A DNA stretch of 64,000 nucleotides from Paenibacillus xerothermodurans (lineage in GTDB: Bacteria; Bacillota; Bacilli; Paenibacillales; NBRC-103111), in contig NZ_NHRJ02000005.1 in assembly GCF_002220865.2 (NCBI RefSeq), forward strand, positions 173,738 to 237,737, given 5' to 3'. Of the stretch, positions 49,976 through 59,780 are shown in pieces. The position numbers and the translations under genes are program-made. Position 1 is the first letter of the stretch. Every line of letters starts with the position of its first letter. The notes beneath the pieces are model-generated. The model searched no databases. It was not told the origin of the DNA and saw nothing but the letters and a program-made list of their open reading frames with translations.

Positions 49976-51766
49976 ATGGCAAAAAAAATCAAGTGGACGC
50001 TGCTGTCGCTAGCTGTACTGCTCGTTTTGGGAATCGGCTATTATACATATGCTTTTGTACAATTTTCGAATAGTATCCAAAGTAAACCGGAGGGCAGCAA
50101 ACTATTCGGCACCCTCACCTCCAAGAGCGGCACCAGCGGCGACAACTTTGTCCCACCGAAATGGGAAGGTAAACAGCGGGTTAACATTTTGTTGCTAGGC
50201 GGAGATTCTCGCGGGCTGAAGCCTAACGAAGTCCCCCGTTCCGATTCATTGATTTTGGCATCTATCGATCCAGTGACAAAAAAAGCATACTTATTCTCCA
50301 TACTGCGTGACACCTATGTTAAAATACCGGGCAGCGGCGAAGATCGTATTAACACCGCACTAGCTACAGGCGGACCGAATCTAGCGATGAAAACCGTCAG
50401 CGATCTACTGGGCATTCCTGTGCAATACTATGTTTATACCGATTTTAAGGGCTTTATCGCGTTGGTAGACGCAGTTGGCGGGATTGACATTGAAGTGGAA
50501 AAAGACATGAAGTATTCGGATGCAGCGGATGGACACGAATATGACATTAATTTGAAAAAAGGCATGCAGCACCTCGATGGAAAAATGGCCTTGCAATACG
50601 TCCGATTCCGGCACGATGCATTGAGCGATTTTTCGCGCACCGAACGGCAGAGGAAGTTTTTGGGGGCGCTGGCTCAGAAGATGCAGAGCACCTCGTCCAT
50701 TATTAAGCTGCCGCGTATATTGAGCAGCATCGACCCCTACATCGAGACCAATTTGTCGACAACCGATATGTTGAAGCTAGGCTCTTTGGGCTATGAGGCG
50801 AAAACTGAGGGAATGGTGAGCGAACAGATCCCCCCTGCCGAACTGCTCATTGAAAAACGTGTTGGTGGAGCAGCGGTGCTCACCGTTGATCGTAAAAAGC
50901 TTCAGGCATACATCCGTGAGCTATTCGGCGGAGATCAGGCCCTCGACGGTGAATTACAGGATGATGAACAACCATTCGTTAAAAGCAATACCGGGTCGGG
51001 CGTCTCCTCAAGCTCCGGCGCTAAAAACGGCTCGACGAGTACCTCTAATACTAGCGGCTCGAAAAGCAGTGGGACCAGCTACAATGCGGCCCCTAGTGCG
51101 CAAACCAGCCCCGCGAGGACAGGCGGTTCCGGCGGCACGGCTGCAAAGCCGACTGCGAACGCCTCCGGCAGCACTAGCTCATCGAACAAGACAAGTACAG
51201 GGGAGACGAAGAGCACGGACTCGAACCGGACGACAGATTCCACTGGCAAAAGCAGCGGTACCACCACTAAACCGCCAGCAGATTCAACTAGTGTGGGCGG
51301 CAGCCGGCCCGCCGGTTCCATAGATCGCAGTAGCGGCGCGACAGCACCCACTTCGACTGGCACCAAGAGTACGAACGGCAGTCCGACCACCGGCTCAGCG
51401 GACAGAATCAGCGGCACCAGCCAGGTCCCGGCACCTGACACGAAGAGCACGACCAACAACCGCAGCACCAGCTCTGCCGACAGCAGCGGAACCTCGCCAG
51501 GCACGTCGACAGGCGCGAACAGCACGGTCAAGTCTAGTACTTCCGGTCCGACGAGCAGAAGCGGTGGCACCTCCGCCGGCTCGTCTAATGACACGACTAG
51601 CACTGGCGCTTCGGGCTCCACGATCAGAAGCAGCGCAACTACGACAAGCAACAGCAGTGACCGTTCATCTAGCACCACTGACCGAGTCAACGGCGCTGCT
51701 GCACTGCCGTCCCTGAACGACAGCGGCAGCACCCGCTCCCCTGGTGCCACAAGGGAAGGCAGCTGA
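49976..51766 (+). CDS. LytR-CpsA-Psr family glycopolymer ligase with long Ser/Thr/Gly tail
   Basis: 596 aa. One N-terminal membrane segment (about 8-24), LCP domain with LLLGGDSRG, RSDSLILASIDP, SILRDTYVKIPG and the arginines in VRFRHDALSDFSRTERQRKF. Family members attach teichoic acid or capsule from lipid carrier to peptidoglycan. From about residue 345 to the end is a low-complexity tail of Ser, Thr, Gly, Ala, Asn and Asp with KS/TS repeats, unusually long for LCP proteins, perhaps wall-spanning or glycosylated. The SD (AAAGGGG) is good. Confidence 0.92.
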   Translation: MAKKIKWTLLSLAVLLVLGIGYYTYAFVQFSNSIQSKPEGSKLFGTLTSKSGTSGDNFVPPKWEGKQRVNILLLGGDSRGLKPNEVPRSDSLILASIDPVTKKAYLFSILRDTYVKIPGSGEDRINTALATGGPNLAMKTVSDLLGIPVQYYVYTDFKGFIALVDAVGGIDIEVEKDMKYSDAADGHEYDINLKKGMQHLDGKMALQYVRFRHDALSDFSRTERQRKFLGALAQKMQSTSSIIKLPRILSSIDPYIETNLSTTDMLKLGSLGYEAKTEGMVSEQIPPAELLIEKRVGGAAVLTVDRKKLQAYIRELFGGDQALDGELQDDEQPFVKSNTGSGVSSSSGAKNGSTSTSNTSGSKSSGTSYNAAPSAQTSPARTGGSGGTAAKPTANASGSTSSSNKTSTGETKSTDSNRTTDSTGKSSGTTTKPPADSTSVGGSRPAGSIDRSSGATAPTSTGTKSTNGSPTTGSADRISGTSQVPAPDTKSTTNNRSTSSADSSGTSPGTSTGANSTVKSSTSGPTSRSGGTSAGSSNDTTSTGASGSTIRSSATTTSNSSDRSSSTTDRVNGAAALPSLNDSGSTRSPGATREGS

Positions 51767-51808
51767 ACCGCGGCCGAGCCCAACAACAGTAGAACAGACA
51801 GCAGCCAT

Positions 51809-51849
51809 GGGCCGCTATGTATGTCCAAAAATGGACATCATAGCGGCCC
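51809..51849 (+). terminator. Strong hairpin after the LCP gene
   Basis: GGGCCGCTATG-t-ATGTCC / GGACAT-c-CATAGCGGCCC with one mismatch and a short A-rich loop. No T-run, so it may stabilise the mRNA end rather than terminate intrinsically. Confidence 0.55.
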
Positions 51850-51984
51850 ATGCTCACAGTGGCTGCTTTCATATGCCGTCAGCAAAGCGCCGCTCCTCCC
51901 GACGCACAGTACACTTGCACTCCTCCCCCACATCCGGCCCTCCGCTACTACGGTCTAGTCGGCTATGTAGCCGCGACCACCTAT

Positions 51985-52112
51985 CCCTCAAAGTGCCTCA
52001 GTCCACTCGGCTGTGTTTCCGGCGCCGCTTAGTCCCTCAATTGCCTCAGTCCACTCGGTTACGTTTCCGCCGCCGCCCATCCCTCAAGTGTCTCAGTCCA
52101 CTCGGATAACTT
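51985..52112. repeat. Three copies of a 47-48-bp intergenic tandem repeat
   Basis: GCCTCAGTCCACTCGG at 51995 and 52043, with TCTCAGTCCACTCGG near 52090. Units also share a CCCTCAA start and a GTTTCC block. Confidence 0.8.
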
Positions 52113-52274
52113 CATGTGACTCTGGCATCTATCAAATAGGTTGTTCGTAGCGGTGATACAGGCCTATAATGGATTCAAGCGGACAAGGCAGGTGCCCGCT
52201 AGAGCGTGAATTGCCATGCCTGTGATGGTATGGTTAAGCTCACAGCAGAGGGAGAGATAAAGGAGTGGTTTGGA

Positions 52275-53073
52275 ATGATACCTATTTACACGGTTGATGC
52301 ATTCACCGACACCGCGGTTCAGCGGTAATCCCGCAGCAGTTTGCATCTTGAACGATTTCCCGGACGACGACCGTTGGCTCCAGCAGGTAGCTGCCGAAAT
52401 GAACTTGTCAGAAACAGCTTTCTTAACCGAGATCGGGGGCGGCCAATACAGGCTGCGCTGGTTTACTCCTGTGGAAGAAGTTGATCTATGCGGCCACGCC
52501 ACGCTAGCCAGTGCACATGTTCTGTGGCAAACCGGTGTGGCACATCAATATGCACAGCTTCATTTTCATACTCTCAGTGGAATTTTAACGGCGAAGCGGA
52601 TGGACAGCAGCATTGAGCTTAATTTTCCCGTGGAAACACCTTCGCCTTGTGACGCGCCGGCGCAGCTAATAGCCGCCTTGCACGGGCTTCAACCGGTCAC
52701 GATATATAAAAACCGGCTGGACTACATCGCCGAATTACCATCAGAGACTGCCGTCCGAGATCTCCGGCCTGATTTTCTGCAGATCAAGCAGCTGCCTGCA
52801 CGTGGGCTCGTAGTGACCAGCCGCTCGGATACTGAGGATTTCGACTTCGTTGCACGCTGTTTCTTTTCCCCAGTCGGCCTTGATGAAGACCTGGTGACCG
52901 GATCGGCGCACTGCGGGCTCGCACCATACTGGAAGGATCGCCTTGGTAAAAGTTCATTCCGTGCCGCGCAGGTCTCCTCGCGAGGCGGTACCTTACATCT
53001 GCAGTTGACCGGCGACAGAGTGCTCATCCGAGGTCAAGCGGTGATTGTAGTCAAAGGTCTTCTCTTGAAATAA
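52275..53073 (+). pseudogene. PhzF-family isomerase, frameshifted near codon 15
   Basis: ATG 52275 has AAAGGAG 9 nt upstream and reads MIPIYTVDAFTDTA, the expected PhzF start. One extra G at about 52317 then gives VQR and a stop at 52326. Dropping one base continues as FSGNPAAVCIL and the rest of a normal protein to 53073, with ETAFL, CGHATLASAHVLW and TGSAHCGLAPYW. About 265 aa if repaired. The later in-frame ATG at 52294 would give an abnormal N-terminus (MMHSPTPRF). Either a recent inactivating mutation or a sequence error. Confidence 0.85.
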
Positions 53074-53103
53074 GAAGTCTACACATAAAGGAGCTTTTAC
53101 AAC

Positions 53104-54450
53104 ATGACAAAACCAGATATTGCACATATGGCTAAACCTCGTTCGGAAGCGTTATACGCAGAAGCGCTTCAGCACATCGTTGGCGGCGTGAACAGCCCTT
53201 CTCGCTCATTCAAGGCGGTCGGCGGCGGCTCGCCGGTGTTCATGAAGCGTGGACAGGGCGCACACTTTTGGGACGAGGATGGTAACCGGTACATCGATTA
53301 CCTGGCCGCATACGGGCCGATTATTCTTGGACACGCACATCCTCATGTGACCGAGGCGATTTGCCGTGCGGCGGAGAACGGTACGCTGTACGGTACGCCC
53401 ACAGAGCTGGAAATACAATTCGCCAAAATGATCAAAGAAGCTACTCCGTCGCTGGATAAGGTACGCTTCGTCAACTCCGGCACCGAGGCGGTGATGACGA
53501 CGATACGTGTGGCTCGCGCTTACACCAATCGCAATAAGATAATAAAGTTCGCCGGCTGCTATCACGGCCATTCGGATCTTGTGCTCGTAGCAGCCGGTTC
53601 TGGACCTTCGACATTGGGCATTCCGGACAGCGCGGGAATCCCAATGAGCATCGCCAATGAAGTGATCACGGTCCCCTACAACGACTTGGAAGCATTGCAG
53701 GCCGCATTGGAGCGCTGGGGTGATGACGTTGCCGCGGTGATGGTTGAGCCGATTGTCGGCAACTTCGGCATGGTCATGCCCAAGCCGGGCTTCCTTGAGG
53801 GGCTGTGTGCCGCCGCACGGAGCAACGGTTCGCTAGTCATTTATGACGAAGTGATCACCGCGTTCCGCTTCCACTATGGCGCGGCGCAAACCTTCGATGG
53901 TATACAGGCGCCAAGCCTGTCGGCTATCCAGCCGGACCTGACGGCCATTGGGAAAATTATCGGCGGCGGACTGCCGATCGGGGGTTACGGAGGCCGCAAA
54001 CATATCATGGAGCAGGTAGCTCCGCTCGGCCCCGCTTATCAAGCCGGAACCATGGCTGGTAACCCTGCCTCCATTTCCGCAGGCATCGCATGCTTGCAGG
54101 CACTGCAGGAGCCAGGCCTCTACAACCGGCTCGATGCACTGACGGCCAACCTGGCGGAAGGCTTGGCTGCAGCAGCGCGCGAGCATGGGATCGCACTGAC
54201 AATCAACCGCATACGTGGGGCGTTGTCAACACATTTCTGCGATCACCCCGTGACAAATTATGCCGAAGCGCAGGACACAGACGGCGAACAGTTCGCCCTG
54301 TTTTTCCGCCTGATGCTAGAGCAGGGCATCTGTCTTGCGCCTTCTAAGTATGAAGCGTGGTTTGTCACAGCCGCCCATACCGAGGAAGACATCGCGACTA
54401 CTGTTGCAGCAGCGAAACGTGCCTTTGCAGTGATAGCACAACGCCATTAA
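53104..54450 (+). CDS. hemL: Glutamate-1-semialdehyde 2,1-aminomutase
   Basis: 448 aa. PLP-dependent class III aminotransferase fold with [28 protein letters not shown] and the PLP lysine in [17 protein letters not shown]. Converts glutamate-1-semialdehyde to 5-aminolevulinate for haem. Other hem genes are not nearby, so it may be the second copy (GsaB type) known in bacilli. SD AAAGGAGC before ATG. Confidence 0.95.
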   Translation: MTKPDIAHMAKPRSEALYAEALQHIVGGVNSPSRSFKAVGGGSPVFMKRGQGAHFWDEDGNRYIDYLAAYGPIILGHAHPHVTEAICRAAENGTLYGTPTELEIQFAKMIKEATPSLDKVRFVNSGTEAVMTTIRVARAYTNRNKIIKFAGCYHGHSDLVLVAAGSGPSTLGIPDSAGIPMSIANEVITVPYNDLEALQAALERWGDDVAAVMVEPIVGNFGMVMPKPGFLEGLCAAARSNGSLVIYDEVITAFRFHYGAAQTFDGIQAPSLSAIQPDLTAIGKIIGGGLPIGGYGGRKHIMEQVAPLGPAYQAGTMAGNPASISAGIACLQALQEPGLYNRLDALTANLAEGLAAAAREHGIALTINRIRGALSTHFCDHPVTNYAEAQDTDGEQFALFFRLMLEQGICLAPSKYEAWFVTAAHTEEDIATTVAAAKRAFAVIAQRH

Positions 54451-54583
54451 AAAAAGCCATGCATCGCACGGCCGTGTCCAGCCGTCTGTAAAATCACGGC
54501 TCAGAGTGCATAAGTTTTATGTGCACGCATTACAGCGTGCTCAACGTATTCATCTCTTTTATCCGTTTGCATGTCGTACCCTC

Positions 54584-54615
54584 ACTCCCCCTGAGCTTGG
54601 CTAGGGGGAGTTTTT
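54584..54615 (+). terminator. Terminator downstream of hemL
   Basis: ACTCCCCCT-gagcttggct-AGGGGGAGT followed by TTTT. Confidence 0.92.
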
Positions 54616-54943
54616 AAGTCATACACCGCCGCATACGCCTTGTTTTATACCCTCTCCACGCTGTCCACACTCGCCTTGCCGCGCCATCCCCGCGGCAACC
54701 CAACGTTCGGCTGCAATTGTGACCTGCCCGCACGCTCCGCACGAAAGTACTCTCCTCCTCGTCCTGCAGTTCTCCCCAACTAAGTTGCATGTTGATCGTG
54801 CCCACGCCCGAACAACTTCACTGTACGTGCACGAAGCCTGCGCATGCCCATACCCGTCCGCGTCATATGTACGCTGCCGATTCCTGCCCATATCCGCTGC
54901 ATGTGAATACTCCACCGACTTTGCTCCACGTACACGGCTCCCT

Positions 54944-55090
54944 ATTCCTGACCATCTCGCTTCATGTGCACGACTGCCTGAGCCTGACTATCCCGCTTCA
55001 TGTGCACGCTTTGCCTGATCCTGACCATCTCGCTTTACGTGCATGACTGCCTAATCCCGATCGAGTCCGCTGCATGTGCATACTCACCTG
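54944..55090. repeat. Degenerate 36-37-bp intergenic tandem repeat
   Basis: CATGTGCA-type core at 54963, 54999, 55036 and 55073 with CTGACCATCTCGCTT-like lead sequence. More diverged copies occur upstream near 54821 and 54899. Confidence 0.7.
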
Positions 55091-55423
55091 CTGCTTACCC
55101 ACCGAATTGACGTCCATACTGCCGTCTCCTGACCATCTCCACGGCAGTGGCGCGCTGATACTCCGCCCAAGCTGGGCTGCCTTCAACCGCCCTAACTACA
55201 GATGCCAGCTGCTCTCGCTCCGCCGGTACTGTTCACGTCCTTGCGTACAACAAACTCACCAACCACGCATTTAAGCATCCATTAGCATCAGGGCATAAGC
55301 CATCGCGTTACACCATCCCCACGTCTGCGTCATCCGCTAAACAAACGGGGTAAAAAAGAACACGCGACCTTCGCTCGTGATACAAGCGGCGTTGCGACTA
55401 TACTGTCGGAGGAGGACATACCG

Positions 55424-56182
55424 ATGAGCAAGCTGACCAGCGAACAGCAGCAAAAGCTGCGGAACATGTTGACAGACGAGAAACAGCAATTGGAGAAACA
55501 CTTTGAAATAAATGACGAGACCGCCGCAGGAATGGAAGAATCATTGAAATCTTCCATCAGCGAATTATCCACGGCAGACAATCACCCTGCTGACATAGGC
55601 ACGGAAATGTTTGAACGCGACCGGGATATTGCGGTGAATGACACCATAGATCAACAACTGGATGCAGTGAATCGCGCGTTACGAAAACTCGATAACGGGG
55701 ACTATGGCATATGTGAGGTCTGCGGTGATGATATTCCTTACGAGAGATTAGAGGCCATTCCATACACGACCGTGTGCGTAGATCACGCCGAGCAGCGCTC
55801 CGATCCAGGTGCCAGACCAGTCGAGGAGCAGGTCATGACCCAACCTCCCAGCGGCGCCGGCGAAGGCCGACAAACGCACGCTGGGCGGTTTGACGATGCC
55901 GATGCGTGGAGCACGGTGGAAAGCTACGGCACTTCCAATACGCCGGCTATGGCAGCAGATCGTGACGTGACCGACTACGACGCCATGTCGTCTGATAAGG
56001 TCGATGGTACGGGGCATGTGGAGGAATTAGAAAAGTTCGCCGCAAACGACATGCAGGGTAAAAACAGACACGTGCAGCAGACCAAAGCATACCGCGAATA
56101 CGTAGATCGCAACGAAAGTGAGTTCACTTCAAATGCTGCCAATGCTGCAGCTAGCAAGGACCAACCAACTGGAAGGCGCTGA
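55424..56182 (+). CDS. TraR/DksA-type zinc-finger protein, YteA family
   Basis: 252 aa. N-terminal helices (LTSEQQQKLRNMLTDEKQQL), then GICEVCGDDIPYERLEAIPYTTVCVDHA, a C4/C3H zinc finger. C-terminal third is polar and probably disordered, ending in a segment typical of YteA-like proteins (HVQQTKAYREYVDRNESE). Longer than DksA (about 150 aa). YteA-type proteins are found in spore formers; role in transcription control via RNA polymerase is inferred from the DksA fold. SD GGAGGAGG. Confidence 0.88.
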   Translation: MSKLTSEQQQKLRNMLTDEKQQLEKHFEINDETAAGMEESLKSSISELSTADNHPADIGTEMFERDRDIAVNDTIDQQLDAVNRALRKLDNGDYGICEVCGDDIPYERLEAIPYTTVCVDHAEQRSDPGARPVEEQVMTQPPSGAGEGRQTHAGRFDDADAWSTVESYGTSNTPAMAADRDVTDYDAMSSDKVDGTGHVEELEKFAANDMQGKNRHVQQTKAYREYVDRNESEFTSNAANAAASKDQPTGRR

Positions 56183-56250
56183 CTCCCAACCAACGCACCT
56201 ATCGCGAGCCATTACCCACAGCATACATGTGGAGAGGGAGGTATTCACAC

Positions 56251-57315
56251 ATGGCTACGAATTATCCGCCTGCCAAAGCCAGACCGGTGCGGCAGAGGAC
56301 TTCGCCAACTCCGGGCTCCCGCGCGCCTCGAAACACAATACGAGATCAGCCCAAAATGGGGCTTAGAACGTTCGCCGAGAACCTCTACTGCCGTATTCAG
56401 GACGACGAGGTGCCGGCAATGGGTGCGCAGTTGACCTACTATCTAATTTTGTCCTTTTTCCCATTCCTGATGTTCATCATCGCTGTGCTCAGCTTCTCTA
56501 ATATGACTGCCCAGGATGTTATTCAGGGGATGACGCGCGTACTGCCGGACTTGTCAATGCAGACCATTCTGGACGTGTTCGCCGAAATCCAGCAATCCCG
56601 CAGCGGTTCGCTGTTATCTGTCGGGCTCATCGCGACCATATGGTCGGCGTCCAACGGTATTAACGCTGTGATGAAATCCTTGAACAAGGCGTATGACGTC
56701 GAAGAAGAGCGGCCGTACTGGAAAGTAAAAGGTCTATCCATAATCGCTACCATAGTCATGGCTGCAGTTATACTGTGCAGTATGCTCCTATTGATTTTCG
56801 GCAAAATCATTGGTGAGGCTATCTATAAACTTGTGCACCTTCCAGGCAGCTTTGACACCATCTGGAGTGTAGCCCAATATGTTATCCCGCTGTTGGTGAT
56901 AGCCACGGTGTTCATGCTATTGTACCGCTACATACCGAATTTGCGCTTAACGTTCAAAGAAGTGCTGCCTGGTGCAGTATTCGCGACATGCGGCTGGCTG
57001 TTGACGTCCGTGCTGTTTTCTTTTTATGTAAATAATTTCGGTAATTATACAAAAATGTACGGTAGCATCGGAGGTATCATCGTCCTGCTGATCTGGCTGT
57101 ATTTATCCAGTGTGATTCTGATTCTGGGCGGCGAAATCAACGCCACGTTGCACTTTGACAAAAAAGGCTTGAAAAAAACTTCCTGCAAAAAATTTGCACT
57201 GTCTGTGCCATTCGGTCGAAAGAAACAGGACAAGGATGGGAAAAATACCGGCACAGGCCAGATAGAGAAAATGGAAAAACGGTCATCCGACGACTCCAAA
57301 CCTTTGTATCCTTAG
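56251..57315 (+). CDS. YihY/BrkB-family inner membrane protein
   Basis: 354 aa from ATG 56251, with GGAGAGGGAGG 8 nt upstream; the ATG at 56227 precedes this SD. N-terminal 45 residues are basic and Pro-rich, then six membrane helices with YYLILSFFPFLMFIIAV and IYGSIGG-like YGSIGGIIVLLIWLYLSS. Once called ribonuclease BN; transport or lipid-related role unknown. Basic C-terminal tail. Confidence 0.92.
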   Translation: MATNYPPAKARPVRQRTSPTPGSRAPRNTIRDQPKMGLRTFAENLYCRIQDDEVPAMGAQLTYYLILSFFPFLMFIIAVLSFSNMTAQDVIQGMTRVLPDLSMQTILDVFAEIQQSRSGSLLSVGLIATIWSASNGINAVMKSLNKAYDVEEERPYWKVKGLSIIATIVMAAVILCSMLLLIFGKIIGEAIYKLVHLPGSFDTIWSVAQYVIPLLVIATVFMLLYRYIPNLRLTFKEVLPGAVFATCGWLLTSVLFSFYVNNFGNYTKMYGSIGGIIVLLIWLYLSSVILILGGEINATLHFDKKGLKKTSCKKFALSVPFGRKKQDKDGKNTGTGQIEKMEKRSSDDSKPLYP

Positions 57316-57884
57316 CCGAGTGATGGGGAGTTGTTGGCGATGGTGGGCATAAATCCAGCAAAAAAACTCTGATTGGTCCTCTGATATGTAAAATGAGCCA
57401 TGAACACAACCCGCCGCTCCCCAAGGAACGGCGGGTTGTTTACGCCTTTAGGCCTCGCCTTGGCCCGGCTTGCCCTGAGAGGACGCAGCATTCCTCAGGA
57501 GCCCTTCGGTCGTCGACGGACAACGTTCTTACACTTATCTTTTCGTTACTCATACTAAATGCTAACTTGTATAGCTTTTAATTCTGCGACTTTAATTCAT
57601 CCACCTGCTGCACCTGGCTGCTCAGCTCAACCCATCGCGGGAAACTCACGCACGCATTCTTCGCATGCATGCCTTCACTGCTGCCTAGCCGCCAACCGCC
57701 TCAGGCGCACTGCACTCGCCCCAGTTACTGCTTAGAAGACTCGTGGGCTTCGATAGCTGCTGCTTAGTCGCCAGCCGCCTCAAGCCGCGCGGCACTCTCC
57801 CCAGTTACTGCTTAGAAGACTTTGTCGGCTTCGATAGCTGCTGCTTAGTCGCCAACCGCCTCAGGTACGCCGCACTCTCCCCTG
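57316..57884. other. Spacer between yihY-like gene and eda with tandem copies of the eda end
   Basis: Terminator at 57407-57441 and 80-bp repeats at about 57676-57900. No gene seen. Confidence 0.6.
57407..57441 (+). terminator. Terminator downstream of the YihY-family gene
   Basis: ACAACCCGCCG / CGGCGGGTTGT stem with a short loop and TTTA after it. Confidence 0.85.
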
Positions 57885-57900
57885 TCACTGCTTGGCAGCT
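57676..57900 (-). repeat. 80-bp tandem repeat derived from the eda 3' end
   Basis: CCAGTTACTGCTTAGAAGAC occurs at 57721 and 57801; the third copy CCTGTCACTGCTTGGCAGCT at 57881 is the real eda stop region. Each copy carries a related GCTTCGATAGCTGCTGC block. A partial copy lies further left near 57676. Confidence 0.85.
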
Positions 57901-58547
57901 TTGTAGGCCGCGATATATTGTGCAGCTTTAACAGCCACTTGCGTGTAATCACGAGTTTTCACCGCTTCGGCGGTGAGATCCGAGCCAATGCCGACGGCTA
58001 CCGCCCCAGCCTTAACCCACTCCGCCAAATTGCTCAGCGAAACTCCGCCGGTCGGCATTATATTTGCTTGTGGCAGCGGCCCTTTGATGGCCTTGATCGT
58101 AGCAGGGGAGTACAGGTTGCCCGGGAACAACTTGACAATGTCCACGCCTAACTCCAGCGCCTGCTGGATTTCCGCTATTGTCATTACCCCGGGCATCACC
58201 GGCACACTGTAACGATGGCACAGAGTTACCGTTGCCGGGTTTAATGCAGGTCCAACCACAAACTCGGCCCCGCTCAAAATTGCAGCTCTCGCAGTCTCCG
58301 GATCCAAAGCGGTACCTACGCCGATCACGGCGTACTTATCCGCATCCTGGGCCGAGCTGGAATATTTCTTCGCAAGTGTCTCAATCGCTTGCAAAGCAAA
58401 GGGCACCGTCATCGTCACCTCGATAACTTTAATGCCTCCCGAGATGGCCTGCTCCGCCATCTCTACGACTTCTTCCGGCGTGCTCCCCCGTAATACCGCA
58501 ACGACGCCTGCCTCACTGATCCGCTGCAGCAGCCGTATTTTTTTCAT
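57885..58547 (-). CDS. eda: 2-keto-3-deoxy-6-phosphogluconate aldolase (KDPG/KHG aldolase)
   Basis: 220 aa from ATG 58547 (GGAGG 7 nt upstream; a TTG at 58553 is less likely). GVVAVLRGSTPEE, IEVTMTVPFALQAIE and the Schiff-base lysine in VKLFPGN identify class I KDPG aldolase. Cleaves KDPG to pyruvate and glyceraldehyde-3-phosphate. It lies about 250 nt after kdgK, whose product it uses. Its 3' end is the source of the tandem repeats downstream. Confidence 0.94.
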   Translation of the reverse strand: MKKIRLLQRISEAGVVAVLRGSTPEEVVEMAEQAISGGIKVIEVTMTVPFALQAIETLAKKYSSSAQDADKYAVIGVGTALDPETARAAILSGAEFVVGPALNPATVTLCHRYSVPVMPGVMTIAEIQQALELGVDIVKLFPGNLYSPATIKAIKGPLPQANIMPTGGVSLSNLAEWVKAGAVAVGIGSDLTAEAVKTRDYTQVAVKAAQYIAAYKAAKQ

Positions 58548-58799
58548 ATCCAATCCTCCGTCCTACTCCCACATTTATGTATCATCGCACATTGACGCCT
58601 ACTCACCCTTGCAGCATGAATGCAGCAAACGCACCAGACTATCCACCGCTGAACCGTGGCCGCACTGCTCACTATATGCGTGCCTCACGCTGTACTTATA
58701 CGCTCTGCCGCCGAACTCACAGTGCTGCTGAATCCACCGCCGCGGCACACATGCCGCGTCCAGAGAGCCCAACACTAGCGTGAATCACGTAAGCCGCAT

Positions 58800-59780
58800 C
58801 TAACGCTCCACATGTGTAACATTGTGCAGTACTGCTTCGACTTGCTCCCACGTAGGGATTCCTTCCCAATCGCCTTCCATTTGCACAACCATGCAACCGA
58901 TTAGATTACCCAGCCGCGCCGCTTCCGTATGGCTGTATCCTTTGAGTAATCCGGCGAAAAACCCCGCACAAAAACCATCACCCGCGCCCACCGTGTCAAC
59001 TACGCGGTCCGCTTTAAAATAAGGCACCGCACTAACATTCCCTTGTTGTACCACATAGGTCTCGTCATTTCCGCCCTTCACTACCGATACTGCTTTCAGC
59101 TCTCGTAAGCGCTTCACAATCTCATCGAAGCTCTCTGTGTGATACAACAGCTTCAGCTCGTCCAAGCCAGGCAGGAAATAATCCGCATCCTTTGCTATAT
59201 CCAAAATCACTGTGCGCGCCTCTTCTATCGTCCACAGCTTCAGCCGCAGATTCGGGTCAAAGCACACCTTCACCCCATGCTTGTGAGCGATGCGTATCGC
59301 TTCCTTGACGGTTGCACGGCATGAATCGCTGAGCGCCGGCGTGACCCCTGTCACATGCAAATATTTTGCCTGCCTGATATACTCCTCGTCGAGCTGATCG
59401 GGCCTCATGGTGCTGGCGGCGGACCCCTTCCGGTAGTAGAAGACCGACGTCTTGCCCGAGACGATCTGACGCAGCATCAGCCCTGTAGGCGCGTCCGTGG
59501 TGAGCTCTACCCGTGAAACATCGACCCCCTCACCCCGGATTTTTTTCAAAATCATTTGACCCAACGGATCTTTGCCCAAACGGCTGAACCAGCCTACCCT
59601 ATGTCCCAAGCGAGATATCCCTATCGCAAAATTGCTCTCTGCACCGCCGAACATACTCTGAAATTCCGCGGAATATTCGATACCTTTAGAGCTAGTTGGA
59701 ATCATGAGCGCCATCGTTTCACCAAACGTAATAATGTCTGGCCGAAACATTTGCCCTGTTGCGATTTGTGGATCGGTCAT
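58800..59780 (-). CDS. kdgK: 2-keto-3-deoxygluconate kinase (PfkB family)
   Basis: 326 aa from ATG 59780, whose ATGA overlaps the kduD stop. FGETMALMIP and GGAESNFAIGISRLG at the N-terminus, VDTVGAGDGFCAGFFAGLL near the C-terminus with the catalytic Asp. Phosphorylates KDG to KDPG. The coupling to kduD and eda makes KDG the likely substrate over other sugars. Confidence 0.92.
   Translation of the reverse strand: MTDPQIATGQMFRPDIITFGETMALMIPTSSKGIEYSAEFQSMFGGAESNFAIGISRLGHRVGWFSRLGKDPLGQMILKKIRGEGVDVSRVELTTDAPTGLMLRQIVSGKTSVFYYRKGSAASTMRPDQLDEEYIRQAKYLHVTGVTPALSDSCRATVKEAIRIAHKHGVKVCFDPNLRLKLWTIEEARTVILDIAKDADYFLPGLDELKLLYHTESFDEIVKRLRELKAVSVVKGGNDETYVVQQGNVSAVPYFKADRVVDTVGAGDGFCAGFFAGLLKGYSHTEAARLGNLIGCMVVQMEGDWEGIPTWEQVEAVLHNVTHVER

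Larger units (their letters stand above)
51767..52274. other. Spacer with hairpin and 47-48-bp tandem repeat
   Basis: Hairpin at 51809-51849 and three repeat copies at 51985-52112. No gene seen. Confidence 0.5.
54451..55423. other. Gene-free spacer of about 970 bp
   Basis: Terminator at 54584-54615; degenerate 36-37-bp repeats from about 54890 to 55090. Open frames here lack RBS and follow the repeats in several frames, so I do not call genes. Confidence 0.5.

Noticed and set aside
51079..51828. 249-codon frame opposite the LCP tail
   Set aside because: Mirror of Ser/Thr/Gly-rich coding DNA; Leu/Val-rich product without RBS.
54614..55274. Several 60-100 codon frames in the spacer after hemL
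   Set aside because: All follow degenerate repeats in different frames and lack RBS.
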